64,000 nucleotides of DNA from Straminergon stramineum (GCA_963920665.1 OY987264.1:23416906-23480905), one strand, 5' to 3'; shown: positions 12,974-25,039, counted from the first letter of the stretch. The notes: generated by a model from the sequence alone, not told the origin. A program made the numbers and translations.

Positions 12974-14412
12974 CCCTAAAAGAACAAAGCCCATGCCCAC
13001 ATTATCAAACTTCAAAGTTTTTTTCCAGAGATGTAAACAAATGTCTTAAATGATCATGAATATTTCAAGTGATATTGTCAACTCTTGAAATTATAGTGAA
13101 TTCTTCAATAGAAAGTGAAAGAAATTCATATCAAATACAAAATATGCTAAAAAAAATTTAGATATTCTCCATAGGTCTATAGTATAGTATAAAACAATAT
13201 GGTGTAAATCAATTTACTTTGTCATTCTAAAATTAGAAAACCAACACTCCATGGTTACAAGTCCAAAGTTCAAATAGCAATAAAATATTACATTTTAGGA
13301 AATTTATGAATTTATGAATTGTATTATAAACCAAACTTGACAAACATCATTTCACTAGTTTGTCTCGAATTCAAAATAGATCATTTTTATGACTAAAATG
13401 CAAATAAAAAGGATGGCAAAAGTTGTCAAAATATACTACATGGTGATTTGTAAATAATTTATCATTTCTTCTTTTGGAAAGTCAAAAAAATATCACTAGG
13501 AAGGATAATCTAACAAAAGTTATTGAAAATGAGTTTAAGCAAGTTCTTCCACAAAAATTGGATAAGAAAATGTTTGTATTCCCATCCAATGGGCCTTCTT
13601 TAAATCACCCAAAGGACACAAAATGTGCATTGAGGCATTCTCAAGGTTAAGACAAGCTTAAATTTCAAGTAAGGATGTACTTAGACTTTCTTTAACTCCT
13701 ACAAGACCGAGGCACATTTCAAGTAGAAATTGTCAAAGACTGCCACTTTTTAGGGCAACAAGAAAAAAATGAAAAAAAAAAAAAATTCTTCAGAATTCAA
13801 CCATACAAATTTGTACTAGACTTCGTTAGGAATATGTGGAAAAAAATTTAGAAACTTTGACCACATGGGTTGAAAGATTACAACATTTGAAGTTAGGTGA
13901 AAAAGTTCTTTTTCAACCTTGCCTGATAAGGCTTACAAACTTTAAATAACTCCTTTTAGAATGAGATTCTTACACTAAACATAGTTTTTTTTAACATTTA
14001 CATCTTGTATCATGTAAGCTACACACCCGCCAAATTTCAAAATCATAGGAAGAGTTGTGCACATGCTGCTGGAGCTGCCTACAAAGTTTAGGGCAACAGA
14101 ACTTTTGATCCGGGCACCCAATTGGGAAAAAAAATTAGTTTTTCAGAAAGGGGACATTTAATAACACATCATGTCTGAGTTTCATGAACATCTGACCAAA
14201 AATGACTTCATATGAACCTACCTGAGATTTCTTGCATACGTTGAACAGACACTTGGTCCTTTAGGGGTTAACCCTATAAGGACGCTACAGACTAGAATGG
14301 TCCAATCATTGACTTCATTGTTGACTATAAAAAAAGATAATGCACCTATTGGTCTAATAATCATAAAATTTTGGTGACTACCTTGGTCATAGGGGGCTTT
14401 GTCCTTACAAAT
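12974..14412 (+). mobile_element. R3-type TTAA element with a nested insertion
   Basis: The left end follows TTGA (12970-12973) and reads CCCTAAAAGAACAAAGCCC. The right end reads GGCTTTGTCCTTACAAAT before TTAA (14413-14416), so AAAGAACAAAGCCC and GGGCTTTGTCCTT form the terminal inverted repeat. The body matches 3625-4343 and 46985-47762. A second element (13696-14267) is nested near the right side, so the net length is about 860 bp. Non-coding. Confidence 0.65.
13696..14267 (+). mobile_element. TTAA-flanked MITE, 572-bp type, nested
   Basis: Bounded by TTAA at 13692-13695 and 14268-14271. The left end reads CTCCTACAAGACCGAGGC and the right end ACTTGGTCCTTTAGGGG. It is closely similar over its full length to 14447-15026 and 43662-44221 (shared GAATGAGATTCTTACACTAA and TTTCAAAATCATAGGAAGAG). 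No coding frame survives. The host element at 12974-14412 continues on both sides. Confidence 0.8.
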
Positions 14413-14446
14413 TTAAGGTAGACATACACATTCCTCTCCCTCTTAA

Positions 14447-15026
14447 CCCCTATAGGACTAAGGCACATTTTGGGTAGAGATTGTTCAAAAATTGCCACCT
14501 TTGAGGGCAACAAGAAAAAAATGAAAAAAAAAGTTGTTTTTTCAGAACTCAACCATGCAAATTTGTACTAGGCTTCTTTGGGAACATGTGGAAAAAATCT
14601 TAGAAACTTTGACTGCATGGATTGAAAGATTATAACATTTGAAGTTAGCCGGAAAAAAAAATTTCCAACCTTGCCCAACAGGGCTTGCAAACTTTAACTC
14701 CTTCTAGAATGAGATTCTTACACTAAACGTGGTTATTTTTTCTTACATTTGTATCTTCTATTATGTAAGCTATACACCCACCAAATTTCAAAATCATAGG
14801 AAGAGTTTTGCACATGCTACCAGAAGCTACCCAAGTTGCCTACAAAGCTTAGGGCAACATAACTTTTGATCTGGGCACCCGATCGGAAAAAAAATAGATT
14901 TTCAAGAAGGGAGTACATAGTTACACATCATGTCCAAGTTTCATGTACATCCAACCCAAAATGACTTTGTAGGAACCTACTTGAGATTTCTTGCATACAT
15001 TGAACTAACACTTGGTCCTTTAGAGG
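14447..15026 (+). mobile_element. TTAA-flanked MITE, 580 bp
   Basis: TTAA lies at 14443-14446 and 15027-15030. Ends are CCCCTATAGGACTAAGGC and ACTTGGTCCTTTAGAGG. The body is a paralogue of 13696-14267, only 180 bp away in the same orientation, so the two form a near-tandem pair. There is no transposase frame. Confidence 0.8.
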
Positions 15027-15689
15027 TTAAGAATTCCTCCCTCTTGTACCAGTGATGCACATTTATTTATTTTAAATGTACTCCCTTAATACATGAAGAC
15101 AAAATTGTGTGCAGAAGTGTGAATGGTATGTCTACCTCACATGTAGCTTTTACCAATGTGTGTATAGCCTCCTCAACTCCTCCCATTCAATCCAGAGCCA
15201 ACAAAACTAAGTATGCACAAAATTTTTAATTATAGTCTTTGTTCTTTCATCCTAGAGAGCTCCCACAAATCATACTTCGGCCGATTAATTTTCAGAATTT
15301 CAAGGTTGGATTCAAATTGTTTGGGATCCCAACTTCTGATTCAGTAAAGTACGTTATTGGCAAGCATATGATAGTATGCTCTAAACCCACTTGTCTTCTA
15401 AAGACTGTCCCTAGCCAAGTTTTGAAATGGACATTAACAAGTTGTAAAATGCATATGTGTAAAGCATTGAATGTTTTGTCAATGATGTCAGAGCAGTTTA
15501 AAATTTGCCAAACATTCCTTCACACTTTGCTAGTGGATGGAATAAGAGCCAAGGTGGGTTCATTTCTAAAATGTTCACTTGTGTTCAAAAAAACTTTTCT
15601 CCCCCAACTTTGAATGGTAATATTTTTCAATCTGTACGATCAAACTTGATAAAAATTTTACCACATGATCTCATACAAGTATAGTACAA

Positions 15690-15802
15690 GATCCTACAGT
15701 TGGATTTTTGAATTTTGATTTTTTTTCTTTCTTGAAAGAAAGCAGCAGAAATGGCAATTTCGAGTGATTTTTGTAAAAAAATAGGCCTTGGTCCTTTAGG
15801 AG
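15690..15802. mobile_element. Right end of a TTAA-type element, left end not found
   Basis: The sequence GGCCTTGGTCCTTTAGG matches, in reverse complement, the start of the element at 41911 (AAGGACCAAGGCC), and the preceding text GCAATTTCGAGTGATTTTTG resembles the subterminal region of that family. The TTAA is degenerate (GTTTAG). The matching left terminus upstream could not be placed. Confidence 0.4.
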
Positions 15803-15806
15803 TTTA

Positions 15807-18369
15807 GTTTAGTAAAACTCGCATTTTGGAACCCTGTCTATTACTTTCTACATGCTGTAGTGCTTGTTTTTGGTGAAGCCATATCTTTTTTCAGACTACA
15901 CATGTGTGAGTTTTGTAAGGCCTACGATTAAGAAATAGATACCTATGGCAGAATTCTTTAAAATTTCATAAGTAATTCAAAAATGATCCGAAAAATATGA
16001 AACCACTTGGGTTAGATTCCACATCAATTTTCCTTTGAGTGAAAAATAAGTAAAAATATTTTCGTGCACCGAAGAACCATCGAAAAGGCCGACCAGCCCT
16101 AAAACGCACGGTTTATGAACAGACTACCTTAGTCTCCGAAACATACCACACAGTGGGAGTGAGAATAAGATAACTTACGTTAACTTATTCCAATGTTTCA
16201 TGTTCCTTACTCTTTGCAATGAAATTCCGTTTCATTTGTTTCCAAAAAAAACTTAAAAAAACTTCCAATGTTGGAGATAAAGAGACAGAAGTATGCACAC
16301 TGATCAAGATGGCCAGTTCAGTTGCAAACAAGACTCTGTTTGTCCAGGTAAAAAAAAATTGCCAAAAGAGGAAAGCACTTGCTGCAAGCCTCTCCTAGCC
16401 TACACTGACTGGGAACTCCTTGTAGGTCTGATTACACTTTCTCATAATATATTCGTTCTTAACTTATGGCACAAAATTCTAAAGGACAAATGTACTCACT
16501 TCAGTTGCAAACTCACTCCTCATGAGTGAGTTCACCAGTGATTTTTCTTTTTTTTTCTTTTTCTTTTCTTTTTGAAACAAATATTTGCATACACCTATTT
16601 TGAGCCCTTTGAAAATTCATATCTTATTCATACAATGTCCAAATAATGCATTCTAAGAGAGTCTACTTATGTCATTGCACCCATAGTATTATCTAAACTT
16701 CATACACTTCATTCCAAAGTTGTTGAACATTGAGTTTTGTGAAGATATTCTTGGTGGTTCCATCTACTTTCTCCCCTTTTTGTTGTAAGGTAGCCATCAA
16801 TGAAAGCAAGTAAGTTTTGCCAACAAATTGTCAAAAAAAAAACTCTACAACTAACTTAGGGCTCTCACACTTTGGATAGCCACATGTAGTCACTTCAAAA
16901 TGTGAAAATGCATAATTCAACAATATGAGAAGATGTTGTAGAAGTCGTGTAATACAATTGTAAGAAATTATCAAGAAGATTTAAATACAAAATGAATAGT
17001 TTATATTTCAAGATATTTGACATGATATTAAATTAATAATAAATATTTGTCAAGTCCATTATTCAAAATAATATATCCAATTATGTTATATTATGTTATA
17101 TCATTGTTAAATTTTAAATATAAATTACTATTATAATCTTTATATTTTATTATATTTTATTATTGATATATTTTAATGATATGGTTATATTTGACAATAT
17201 TAACAAAACTATTAGACGAATGAAATTTAGGATTATTGAATTTCATGACTAAATTCTAAATAAATTTGCTAATACATATTGTTTGATGCCCATATTAATA
17301 CCAAAATTTAAGTTTTTTGAAATTTTGTACACATTGTTCACCTAGTATGTTATTACAAAATATTAAAGGTGTCTAATGATTCAACTCTCTAAATAATTGT
17401 AGACCATGATCATGTTATCTATAAGAGACTACATGAATACTCATTTTCCAAAAGAAATTGTATGAATGGATGGAATTTTGTTTAAATGGATGAGTTTGTT
17501 CTTTTCATTTGTACATCTATATTGTTTGTTGATTTCAAATGTAGTACAAAGAACAAATCAAAGTTTGAATTTTATGAGACCCAATAGAATTAAAGGCCAA
17601 AAATGGGTTAGTAAGCTTTTGGATAGCTTTCTAAGGTATCATATTATGGTGGGTTTTTTATTTTGAAGGTGTAAGAATATAAAAGTTTTTTTAAGGCTAT
17701 TAGAGGTCTAACAATCTAAATTTTGACTAGGGCAATGTTTTTTAAGAGGATCATTAGCCAAGTAGTAGTGGGAGGCCAACTCCAACATCTTCTTTGACTT
17801 TGCATACATAGCCTAGTACTCTCTTTGGGGCATATTAAATTTATAGGCAAAGGTGCAATGCATTTAACTTTTTTTTTGACATCTATGAATTGTGCTATTG
17901 GTTTTTGAAGTAGTAAATACATATTTCCATAAAATCAAACCTAGACTCTTACATTCAAAAAATATACTTTCTAGGCAAGATTCTCGATGGGTTGGTTTTA
18001 GTAATAGGGTCAAAAGTAGGTGTTTTAAACTTAAATACATTTACCAAGGGGGTTTTCCAATTTTATTTGTGGATCACTACTTATTGAGGCTTCATGATAT
18101 TTATTTACCCTCTCAAGGCTCTAGGAGCCCATTTGGGGATTCTTGAAAACTCAAGCACTCTATTGACTACACAATTTTGAACTTTTGTAATAGATTTTTT
18201 AAATAGATGCCAATCATCCTAATACACGTGTGAAGCTTTGTTTCAACCTATTCCAATAAATGTTGTAAAATTTAAAAGTTTTTTTTCAGTGTTTTAATTT
18301 ATTGTATTTGATTGCATACATTAATACCTCCTCAAAAACATTTAAACCATTCAATTACAATTAAAGAAG
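15807..18369. other. AT-rich intergenic DNA, no gene seen
   Basis: The part at 16050-16530 is slightly GC-richer and contains a small palindrome near 16512-16533 (AACTCACTC facing GAGTGAGTT). 16900-17400 is extremely AT-rich. Frames up to 84 codons at 17466-18146 have low-complexity or unrecognised translations. Confidence 0.5.
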
Positions 18370-18900
18370 TGAAAGCTACAAAGAGTCTTATTTTGTAGGC
18401 AATGAAGGTAGAAAGAACCATACGGAGGCATCTTTTGAACCCAATTTGAAAATTAAAAAATAAAATATAGGACATACATTGAATACTAGAATATTCTTAC
18501 CATTGGGATTTACAATTCGCAATTTCTTGTCAAAGCTATTATCCTTTCTGTTTTTTCTTTCATATGGTACCACCTTCTACTTGTAATTTTTTAAAGATAA
18601 ATATGAAAGTTTAAAAAAAATTTCATGTATTTGCAATTCTTTTTCCAAAATATTGACTAAAATGGGCAAGTTATAGGACATATTTGTTTCACCAAAAATT
18701 GTTGAGGCAAACTTTACCTTTTGGAGAGGCTCGAAAAATCTACATTTTAAAGTTTAGATTTATTGAACTTGTAATCGGTAGGGACTTTTACTCTAAAATT
18801 TTGGGACGATTTACTTGAATAGGTTAATTAAAGGATTCTATGATTGGATTTGTTATAGAGTAATTATAAATGAAGATTTAAGCTTTGTTTTGGGTGTAGG
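18370..18900 (+). repeat. Dispersed repeat family R2, copy 1
   Basis: Collinear similarity is visible with 61350-61860 (shared TACCACCTTCTACTT/TACTACCTTCTACTT, TTGACTAAAATG, AAAATCTAC and GTAGGGACTTTTA/GTGGGGATTTTCA blocks). A third copy in reverse orientation lies at about 37040-37560 (shared TGATTGGATTTGTTA and ATGAAGATTT). Copies are strongly diverged and frames are broken. I could not assign a transposon class. Confidence 0.6.
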
Positions 18901-20010
18901 TAATGTGAAGCAATTTTGGGCCTCAAACACCACGTAGTATTTTAAGAGTTAAACAAATCTTAAATGCAATCCCAAAATTGAGTATCCAATAGGAGAGCAT
19001 TCCTTCAATATCATTAGAAAATGAGAGACCATTCTTTGGCCTTCCAAAATGTTATATAAGGGTTTCTTATAATTGAAGTGAGAATATATGAATAACAAGT
19101 TTTCAGCTAATGAAAGCTTTCAAAATTGAGAAGACTAAGAATGTAACTTTATAATTGGAACTTTAAGTTGAAGGAAATGATGTCGATAACACTTTTAGCC
19201 ACCATTAACAAAATTTATTTATTTTTTAATTTAAGGCCCCTTGAAATCAAGAAGGTGGGCTTCATGATAATTCCAAGGGAATCTTGGGCTAAAAGGCTCA
19301 TAGACAATCATTTCAAAAGAACTTGCATTATGAGTTGCTCTAGTATAGAACATATGCGAAAATAATAGATTAGATACTCTCTTGTCCTCAAGCCTCTCAC
19401 TTTCTACTACTTCCAATCGGTCCATCAAAAACAAGCCATGAACCTTGAGAGTTTTTTTTTCAAGGCTTCTCAATCTTAGGGTATAGTGTGTTTAAAATAA
19501 GGAAGATGAGTCTCCCCCTACCCCACAACCCACATCCATCCACATCTTATATTTAATTCATGTTATAGTCACCCCAACTCCAAGGGTTTCATTTGAGCAA
19601 AAATTGCTCAAAAGCAATTCAAGAAGATAAAGATAATATTGACAATATATTCCCTCAAAAGCACTAATTGTTACAAAATTTTATGAACATTATATTTCTC
19701 TCCCCATTTTGTATGAATGCACAAGCTTGTAGTAGATGATGCCAAATGTCAATAAGTAGTTCATCATGAAACTACCCTCCTATTGCATCAGTATTGTTGC
19801 AATGGTTGAACAATCCAGTATTGAAATTGTATTGTCACAATACTACAAATAGTACTACAATAGTACATTTTCAATAGGTATACTAATGCAATGGGGGGCT
19901 TTTTCCCAATGTTTCCATCCCTATTCTATGAGTTTCATCCATCCTTTGGAGGTAAAAAGCTTCATGACACTACGATGACGATTGCTTCTTGAACTACCCA
20001 AAGAAAAGAA
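18901..20010. other. AT-rich intergenic DNA, no gene seen
   Basis: Unassigned decayed sequence. Small frames at 19168-19473 on both strands overlap each other and match nothing known to me. Confidence 0.5.
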
Positions 20011-20041
20011 ATATAATATAATATAATATAATATAATATAA
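20011..20041. repeat. Pentanucleotide microsatellite (ATAAT)n
   Basis: About six perfect copies of a 5-bp AT-only unit, immediately before a GC-richer stretch that begins with the palindrome CCCCCCGGGGG near 20063. Confidence 0.95.
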
Positions 20042-20898
20042 ACCATCTGGCTGGTCATGCACCCCCCGGGGGCTGCTCAGAAAAATCCTCCATAAGTTAC
20101 CTTCTTAAATGCGAGTTGCCGTGCTACTGTTTGTTATGAACCCACTGGCCTGGCTGAATTCCACTGGACGGACATGATCGTCGTGCTCAGCCGACCCAAG
20201 TTGGGCCGACCCCCATTGCACTTGCCATCCAAGTGAAGGAAGAATCTCTGTAGGAATCAAACTGAAGTGGATCCAGAGACGGTAAAGCCAAAGGACTGCA
20301 GTCACTTGCACATGACAAACAAACACATTCCATGGTTGGAACTTAGGTAAGGTAAAACAGCCCATTACAGATCAAATGGGGGGTTTGCCCTCTTGTCATT
20401 TCTGAAATTCTCTACTTTTTTTCCCAGAGAAAGTCAAGTGATAGAAATGGCGAGAGCATTTGAAACCACATTTTTTCGACAAAATGTGAATTTGTTATGA
20501 ATTTTTGAAGTGTTCAGCCCATCACAACCCAAAACAGTTTGTAGACGAAGTTACCCCCAAACCAACAAAAACTGATCCATAACACTCATCTTGCTCACCT
20601 ATTGCGGTCACAATATTTTCTAACACAAAGGACTTGAAAAAGGCACTTCCTACAATGAACTAACACTAAAAAACTGAAAGTTCCTATTATGGTCACTAAT
20701 TACTCCATTCTAGTTAGCTAAGACATTGAATGTAGCCTAAATCTCAATAACTAAAAGAAACCCGTAATGGGGTTATTCTTAGGAGTCCGCAATGGGTAAA
20801 AGGTCTGTAATGGGTTGTTTTACCTTAATGTAAGAGCATAAGTTACTGAATCCATGGCTCTGAACACGAGGCCTTGTTAGGTTATCAATCAACTAAGC
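20042..20898. other. Intergenic DNA, partly GC-richer, no gene
   Basis: 20045-20400 is GC-richer and holds an 86-codon minus-strand frame with no recognisable motif. TAAGTTA words occur near 20093 and 20831. No terminal repeats were found. Confidence 0.45.
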
Positions 20899-20902
20899 TT
20901 AA

Positions 20903-21128
20903 CCCTTAAAATGTCAACACAAATGTTTCTTGTCCAATGGATGACAAAGAATCTTCATGTGTAGGACAGAAGTACAATTGTTCATCCTTGGAATTTTGTG
21001 CAAAAAGGAGAGATTTTGCACAATAGTCCGTTGACCTCCAATGAATATTTTTGGATTTTATAAAGTAGATGATGTCACATGATTCCAAAAAAGAGGATTT
21101 CCATGGTCAACAATCTCTCATGTAAGGG
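20903..21128. mobile_element. Short TTAA-flanked MITE, 226 bp
   Basis: Bounded by TTAA at 20899-20902 and 21129-21132. The left end is CCCTTAAAATGTCAACA and the right end TGTAAGGG, with a subterminal GTCAACA facing GGTCAACAATC. The right-hand TTAA also forms the left boundary of the next element. Non-coding. Confidence 0.55.
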
Positions 21129-21132
21129 TTAA

Positions 21133-21387
21133 CCCCTCAAGGCCCAACTGGAGTTTGTTTTGGGCCTCTTACATGTTCAATAGGTCAAAGTTTAGAACTT
21201 CATTTTCCTACATTCTCATAACTATATCTAAGTTAAGTGAATTTCATATGCTGATATTCATATTGAACGAAAAAGTTCAAAAGTACAATTGACATCATGT
21301 AACTTAATAAGCTTGATGTACAATGCATATTGTCAATCAAAGTTCAAACTTGTGAAAAAGTACAGAAATTGCTTGGGCCTTGAGGGG
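21133..21387. mobile_element. Short TTAA-type MITE, 255 bp
   Basis: The ends CCCCTCAAGGCCCAA and TTGGGCCTTGAGGGG are perfect 15-bp inverted repeats. The left end abuts TTAA (21129-21132); the right end is followed by GTAA, a one-base decay of TTAA. The element abuts the one at 20903-21128 with one shared TTAA. Confidence 0.75.
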
Positions 21388-21391
21388 GTAA

Positions 21392-22858
21392 TGTTCTGCT
21401 AATATGAGGTCTACTTGTGGTTAGAACTTGTCGTTGGTGGTCCTCTATTTCACCTCTTTGCAGTGAAATTCTATTTCATTTGTTTAAAAAAAAATTAGTA
21501 TTCCTTGTTGGACTTCACCTTCTTTGTCAACTTTTTTTTTCTTCCAGAATTCCCTCCACCTCCATGATAGCCCTTTACAAAATGGTCTTCCATGGTTCCT
21601 TAGTCAACCCTAATCCTAATATTAATTGAGAAAAATCTCTTTCAAGAATCTAGGGAGGCATAACATCTTTTTAATAAGAAGAAGACTGTTGCCTTGGTTA
21701 TACAATGTTCTATAAAGCTACAATACTCAAAAAGCAACCAAAAGCAATAGGAATTGTACATTCACTAGTTAGATTTTGAAATGCAAGTTGATAATTTGGA
21801 ATTCTTTTCATCTTATTTGGTTGTGAATTATCTAATTGGGCATTAAATTATGTTAGTTAGCATGGCAATCCAATTGGTTAGTGTTCATGTAAACTCGAAG
21901 TGGATTCCTATGGGATTTGAAAGGTTAGGTTGTGAAGTTGAAGGGTACTAGGCCAAGTTGGTGATTTGGAAATTGTTTGTTGGCACCTATTCAGAGGAGA
22001 ATGACTTCATTTTTCTTTCACCCACTATGAGAGAAGCAAGTGCGTGTCCTAGCATTGAGTTGGTTGTGTTTTCTTTCTTTGAGGAGAGTATTAGGAGATG
22101 AGAATTGTGATGGAGTGATTAAGATGCTAGTTGGATATGATGTTGCAATGTACAAACTTAGTTGATACCAAGAATTCTGAGGATGTATTCCGTGATGTGT
22201 TCACCAATTCGATCAATGTGATGCAATTTTATGTGCCTAATTGGTTTCTCTATGTGGATGTGATGTGACACATAGTGTGGAATTTAAAGGATTGCAAGTT
22301 GTGAAATCTAATTGGAAGCCTTTGTGTGTGTATGTTATAGTTGCTTAATGGTTTCCCAAATTGGAATACTTATAGTTTGAATGGAAAATGTAGGTTAATA
22401 AAAAAATGTTTGTTGAATAGTAAAATCTACATTAGAAGTCCAAGTCGAAGTTTGAAGTTTCGATGTATTCGTGATTGTTGTTATTTTTCAAATTGGGAGA
22501 TTATGTCTATTTAGAGTGTTGAGCAATTGAATTGGAACTTCAATCCTAATTGGAACTAAAAGCTAAATATCAATTCTCTATTGACATAAAATTCCCATTG
22601 ACTAGCCTCCCTTAGTTCAAACTTATTATACTAAAGAATAATTGTCTATGACAATAAGTCATTATTCATTTCAACACGGGCTAACCTTCTAGTAGAATAG
22701 CAACTTGTTTTATTGGCTCTAGCTTTATGACAAAGACCTCCTATAACTTCTTTAGTACAAAGTCCATTTCCTATCTACAACCTTGTTTCTACTCGAATGT
22801 GAATTTCTTGTAACTGTCCTCAAATGTGGAAACATTGGAACAAGTTGCCATAAGAATC
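21392..22858. other. AT-rich intergenic DNA, no gene seen
   Basis: No frame above 70 codons and no recognised domain. 21800-22500 is richer in TG and could be decayed coding or retroelement DNA, but no motif supports this. Confidence 0.5.
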
Positions 22859-23029
22859 CCTCACTAGTAGGAAATTCAATGTTCAAATCAACAAAGAAGC
22901 GTTGACATTTTCTATTGTTTTGGATGTGTTGTACTAGACAATAATCAACAGAAATCTGTTGATTATGTCAAAGAAAAAATGAAAAAAAGAAAAACTTTTT
23001 TTCCATTGCCTGACAATTTTTTCCATTGC

Positions 23030-23135
23030 CTGGCACCTCTAAGCAACCAAGCCACTTACCCACGGTTGCACCATGGGGGTTCAAACTTGAGACCTCTCAC
23101 TTAGCAACTCAACACTCTAACCAACTCACCACCAT
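23030..23135 (-). mobile_element. tRNA-derived SINE-like segment
   Basis: Read on the minus strand from about 23132, the sequence has an A-box-like GTGAGTTGGTTAGAGTG followed about 30 bp on by a B-box-like AAGTTTGAACCCC. This spacing is that of a tRNA gene or tRNA-derived SINE. It lacks a complete cloverleaf. Beyond it on the same strand the sequence runs into purine- and T-rich tracts (to about 22980) that could be the SINE tail. It lies inside the CACTA element. Confidence 0.5.
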
Positions 23136-23198
23136 CCAATTTCAATGAACAAAGCGTCATTTTATTCTTACATATATAGGTACAATTTGATGTTTTGG

Positions 23199-23556
23199 AA
23201 CTCAACAGACTTTGGTGGCCATTTTGTCATAGTAAATTAAATTTTTTCAAAAATATTTGGACTAAGAAAAGATGTAAAATCAAGATAAATTTCATGTCTA
23301 AAAATCCGTTTTTGATTTTGAGCCTCCATTCAAAAGTTATAGACAAAATTTAGAGAGGATGTTTGAAAATATTTAAAAAAATATTTCTTGCTACCCCACT
23401 CTGAATTTTGTCTATAACTTTTGAATGGAGGCTCAAAATCTCAAACTGATTTTCGAGGATGAAAGTTAGTTTGGTTTTACAACTTTTTCTAGTACAAAGT
23501 TTTTTGAAAAAAGTTATTCTGCTATGAAAAAATGGCCGCCAAAGTCTGCTGAATTT
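23199..23556. repeat. Large imperfect palindrome, ~360 bp
   Basis: The left arm begins AACTCAACAGACTTTGGTGG and the right arm ends CCGCCAAAGTCTGCTGAATTT. The inner part is nearly perfect: GAGCCTCCATTCAAAAGTTA faces TAACTTTTGAATGGAGGCTC. The arms are about 160 bp each with a short centre, so a transcript would form a long double-stranded hairpin. Located inside the CACTA element. Confidence 0.85.
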
Positions 23557-23926
23557 GTTTTTTAAATAATTGTGAATGATTAAGTTAAAAAATTTTCATA
23601 GGACATAGAACTTCAACCATGGTGTTTTAAATGTTGTCCAAATGAGGGTGTTTTAAATGTTTTGAAAGTCACAATTGTATGCTTTGATGCCTTCTAACTT
23701 TAGGAATTATATTCACAATCTTGTTGAGAGTTTGTATAAAGAATTTCAAACCAATTGGACCTATTTGTTATGGGTATCCAAAATTGCCCAAAATTTTAAA
23801 AAATCACCTTTTGAGAAATAACTTTTTAAGTGAAAATTGAATTGATCAAAAGAATTCTAGGCATCAACCTAATAGTGAAACACAAGTTCAAAAAAAATTT
23901 CACATCTTGTACAAGAATTGTATTAA

Positions 23927-24290
23927 TCCTTAAATGCCGGATTGGTTGCCATGGCAAAAAGCGGGCAGTGAATAGTACAAGATGCTAGTGTTGACCAGAA
24001 GAGGACGCATTGTTCATGAAGGCCACTTTGCATGTTGTCCTCTTGAAAATTGCTATGCGGGCATCATGAGTTCTAAAACCGTGTTTGTCAATCTCCGTGA
24101 GTTTTTCTTACAATTTGCAGCAGCTAAAAATGAAGGTGCATTGAATGGCATTATTTTTGGCCGTCCAAGATGGTACACGTTTGAATTATCACTTTGATAA
24201 AAAAAATGGATGAAAAATACCTTCCTTACATCTAGTACAACGATTTTTGTCATTCATCGGATGCAAAACGTCCGCATCGTCATTTAAGGG
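23927..24290. mobile_element. TTAA-flanked MITE, 364 bp, inside the CACTA
   Basis: TTAA at 23923-23926 and 24291-24294. The left end reads TCCTTAAATGCCGG and the right end TCGTCATTTAAGGG, giving inverted CCTTAAATG/CATTTAAGG. GC content inside is higher than in neighbouring DNA. Two overlapping frames of 66-71 codons on opposite strands are not recognised. Confidence 0.7.
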
Positions 24291-24452
24291 TTAAGCAAAT
24301 ATTATATCAAGAAGGGCCTACTCAAAAGTGGAAAATGGTTTAAAATCATGACTTATGGTTTTGAGGGTTAATTTATTATTTGGCATCAATGTGCCAACCT
24401 TGCTCTATTGCTATGGTATGAGAACATTCCAAAATCTTACAAATGTACGAAG

Positions 24453-24590
24453 TCAAGTCCAAAAATTGCAAAAGATTTCAAAGATTCCAATAGATTTTAA
24501 CAAATTCCAACAATTTTCAAAAGATTCCAAAAGATTCTAACAAATTCCAATCATTTTCAAAAGATTCTAAAAGATTCCAAAAGATCTTAG
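24453..24590 (+). repeat. Degenerate short tandem repeat
   Basis: Irregular tandem copies of AAAAGATTCCAA and ACAAATTCCAA alternate over about 140 bp. It lies near the right end of the CACTA element, where subterminal repeats that bind transposase are common in this class; that link is an inference. Confidence 0.75.
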
Positions 24591-25039
24591 ATTTCCTAAA
24601 ATTTTGTTGATTTGGTCATTGCACTATTCAAATCATTAGAAAGTAGGTAGCAATTTGTTGATTTTTACAAAAAGGTCAAAAATCAATGAAATCAATCATT
24701 GTAGTGCTCCAAACAACAAAAATCAGTGGATTTTTGTTGAATTGGTCATGGTTTTCTACTAGTGCCTTTTGTATCCCCCCCCTGAACTTCTCTAAATGTA
24801 TACCCCCTCTTCCTTCTAAATGATTCCAATCTCACCAAACTCAAACCTTAAATCTAAAGAATTTTTTGTAGTAACCTCGAAAATCCCTAGCAAGTTTTTA
24901 TGAAAGTTTGGGTATGTTCCTATAATCTTTGTTTTTTTCTAAAAAAATCCAAAAACAAGAGTTTGACAAAGATGCCAAAGCAAGAGCAAAAGCACAAATT
25001 ATTTGAAGTGGTTTGGTGTTTTACTTCCCCAGAACATCT

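Larger units (their letters stand above)
22862..24764. mobile_element. Non-autonomous CACTA element, 1903 bp
   Basis: It begins CACTAGTAGGAAA and ends TTTTCTACTAGTG, 12 of 13 complementary. The 3 bases outside each end are identical: CCT at 22859-22861 and CCT at 24765-24767. A CACTA terminus with a 3-bp target duplication is the signature of the CACTA (En/Spm) superfamily. The interior has no transposase but carries a tRNA-like SINE segment, a ~360-bp palindrome, a TTAA-bounded MITE and a degenerate tandem tract. The same end type occurs in the 184-bp element at 34907. Confidence 0.85.

Noticed and set aside
15239..15613. 124-codon frame
   Set aside because: It starts with TTG, has no recognised motif, and lies in AT-rich DNA next to transposon remnants.
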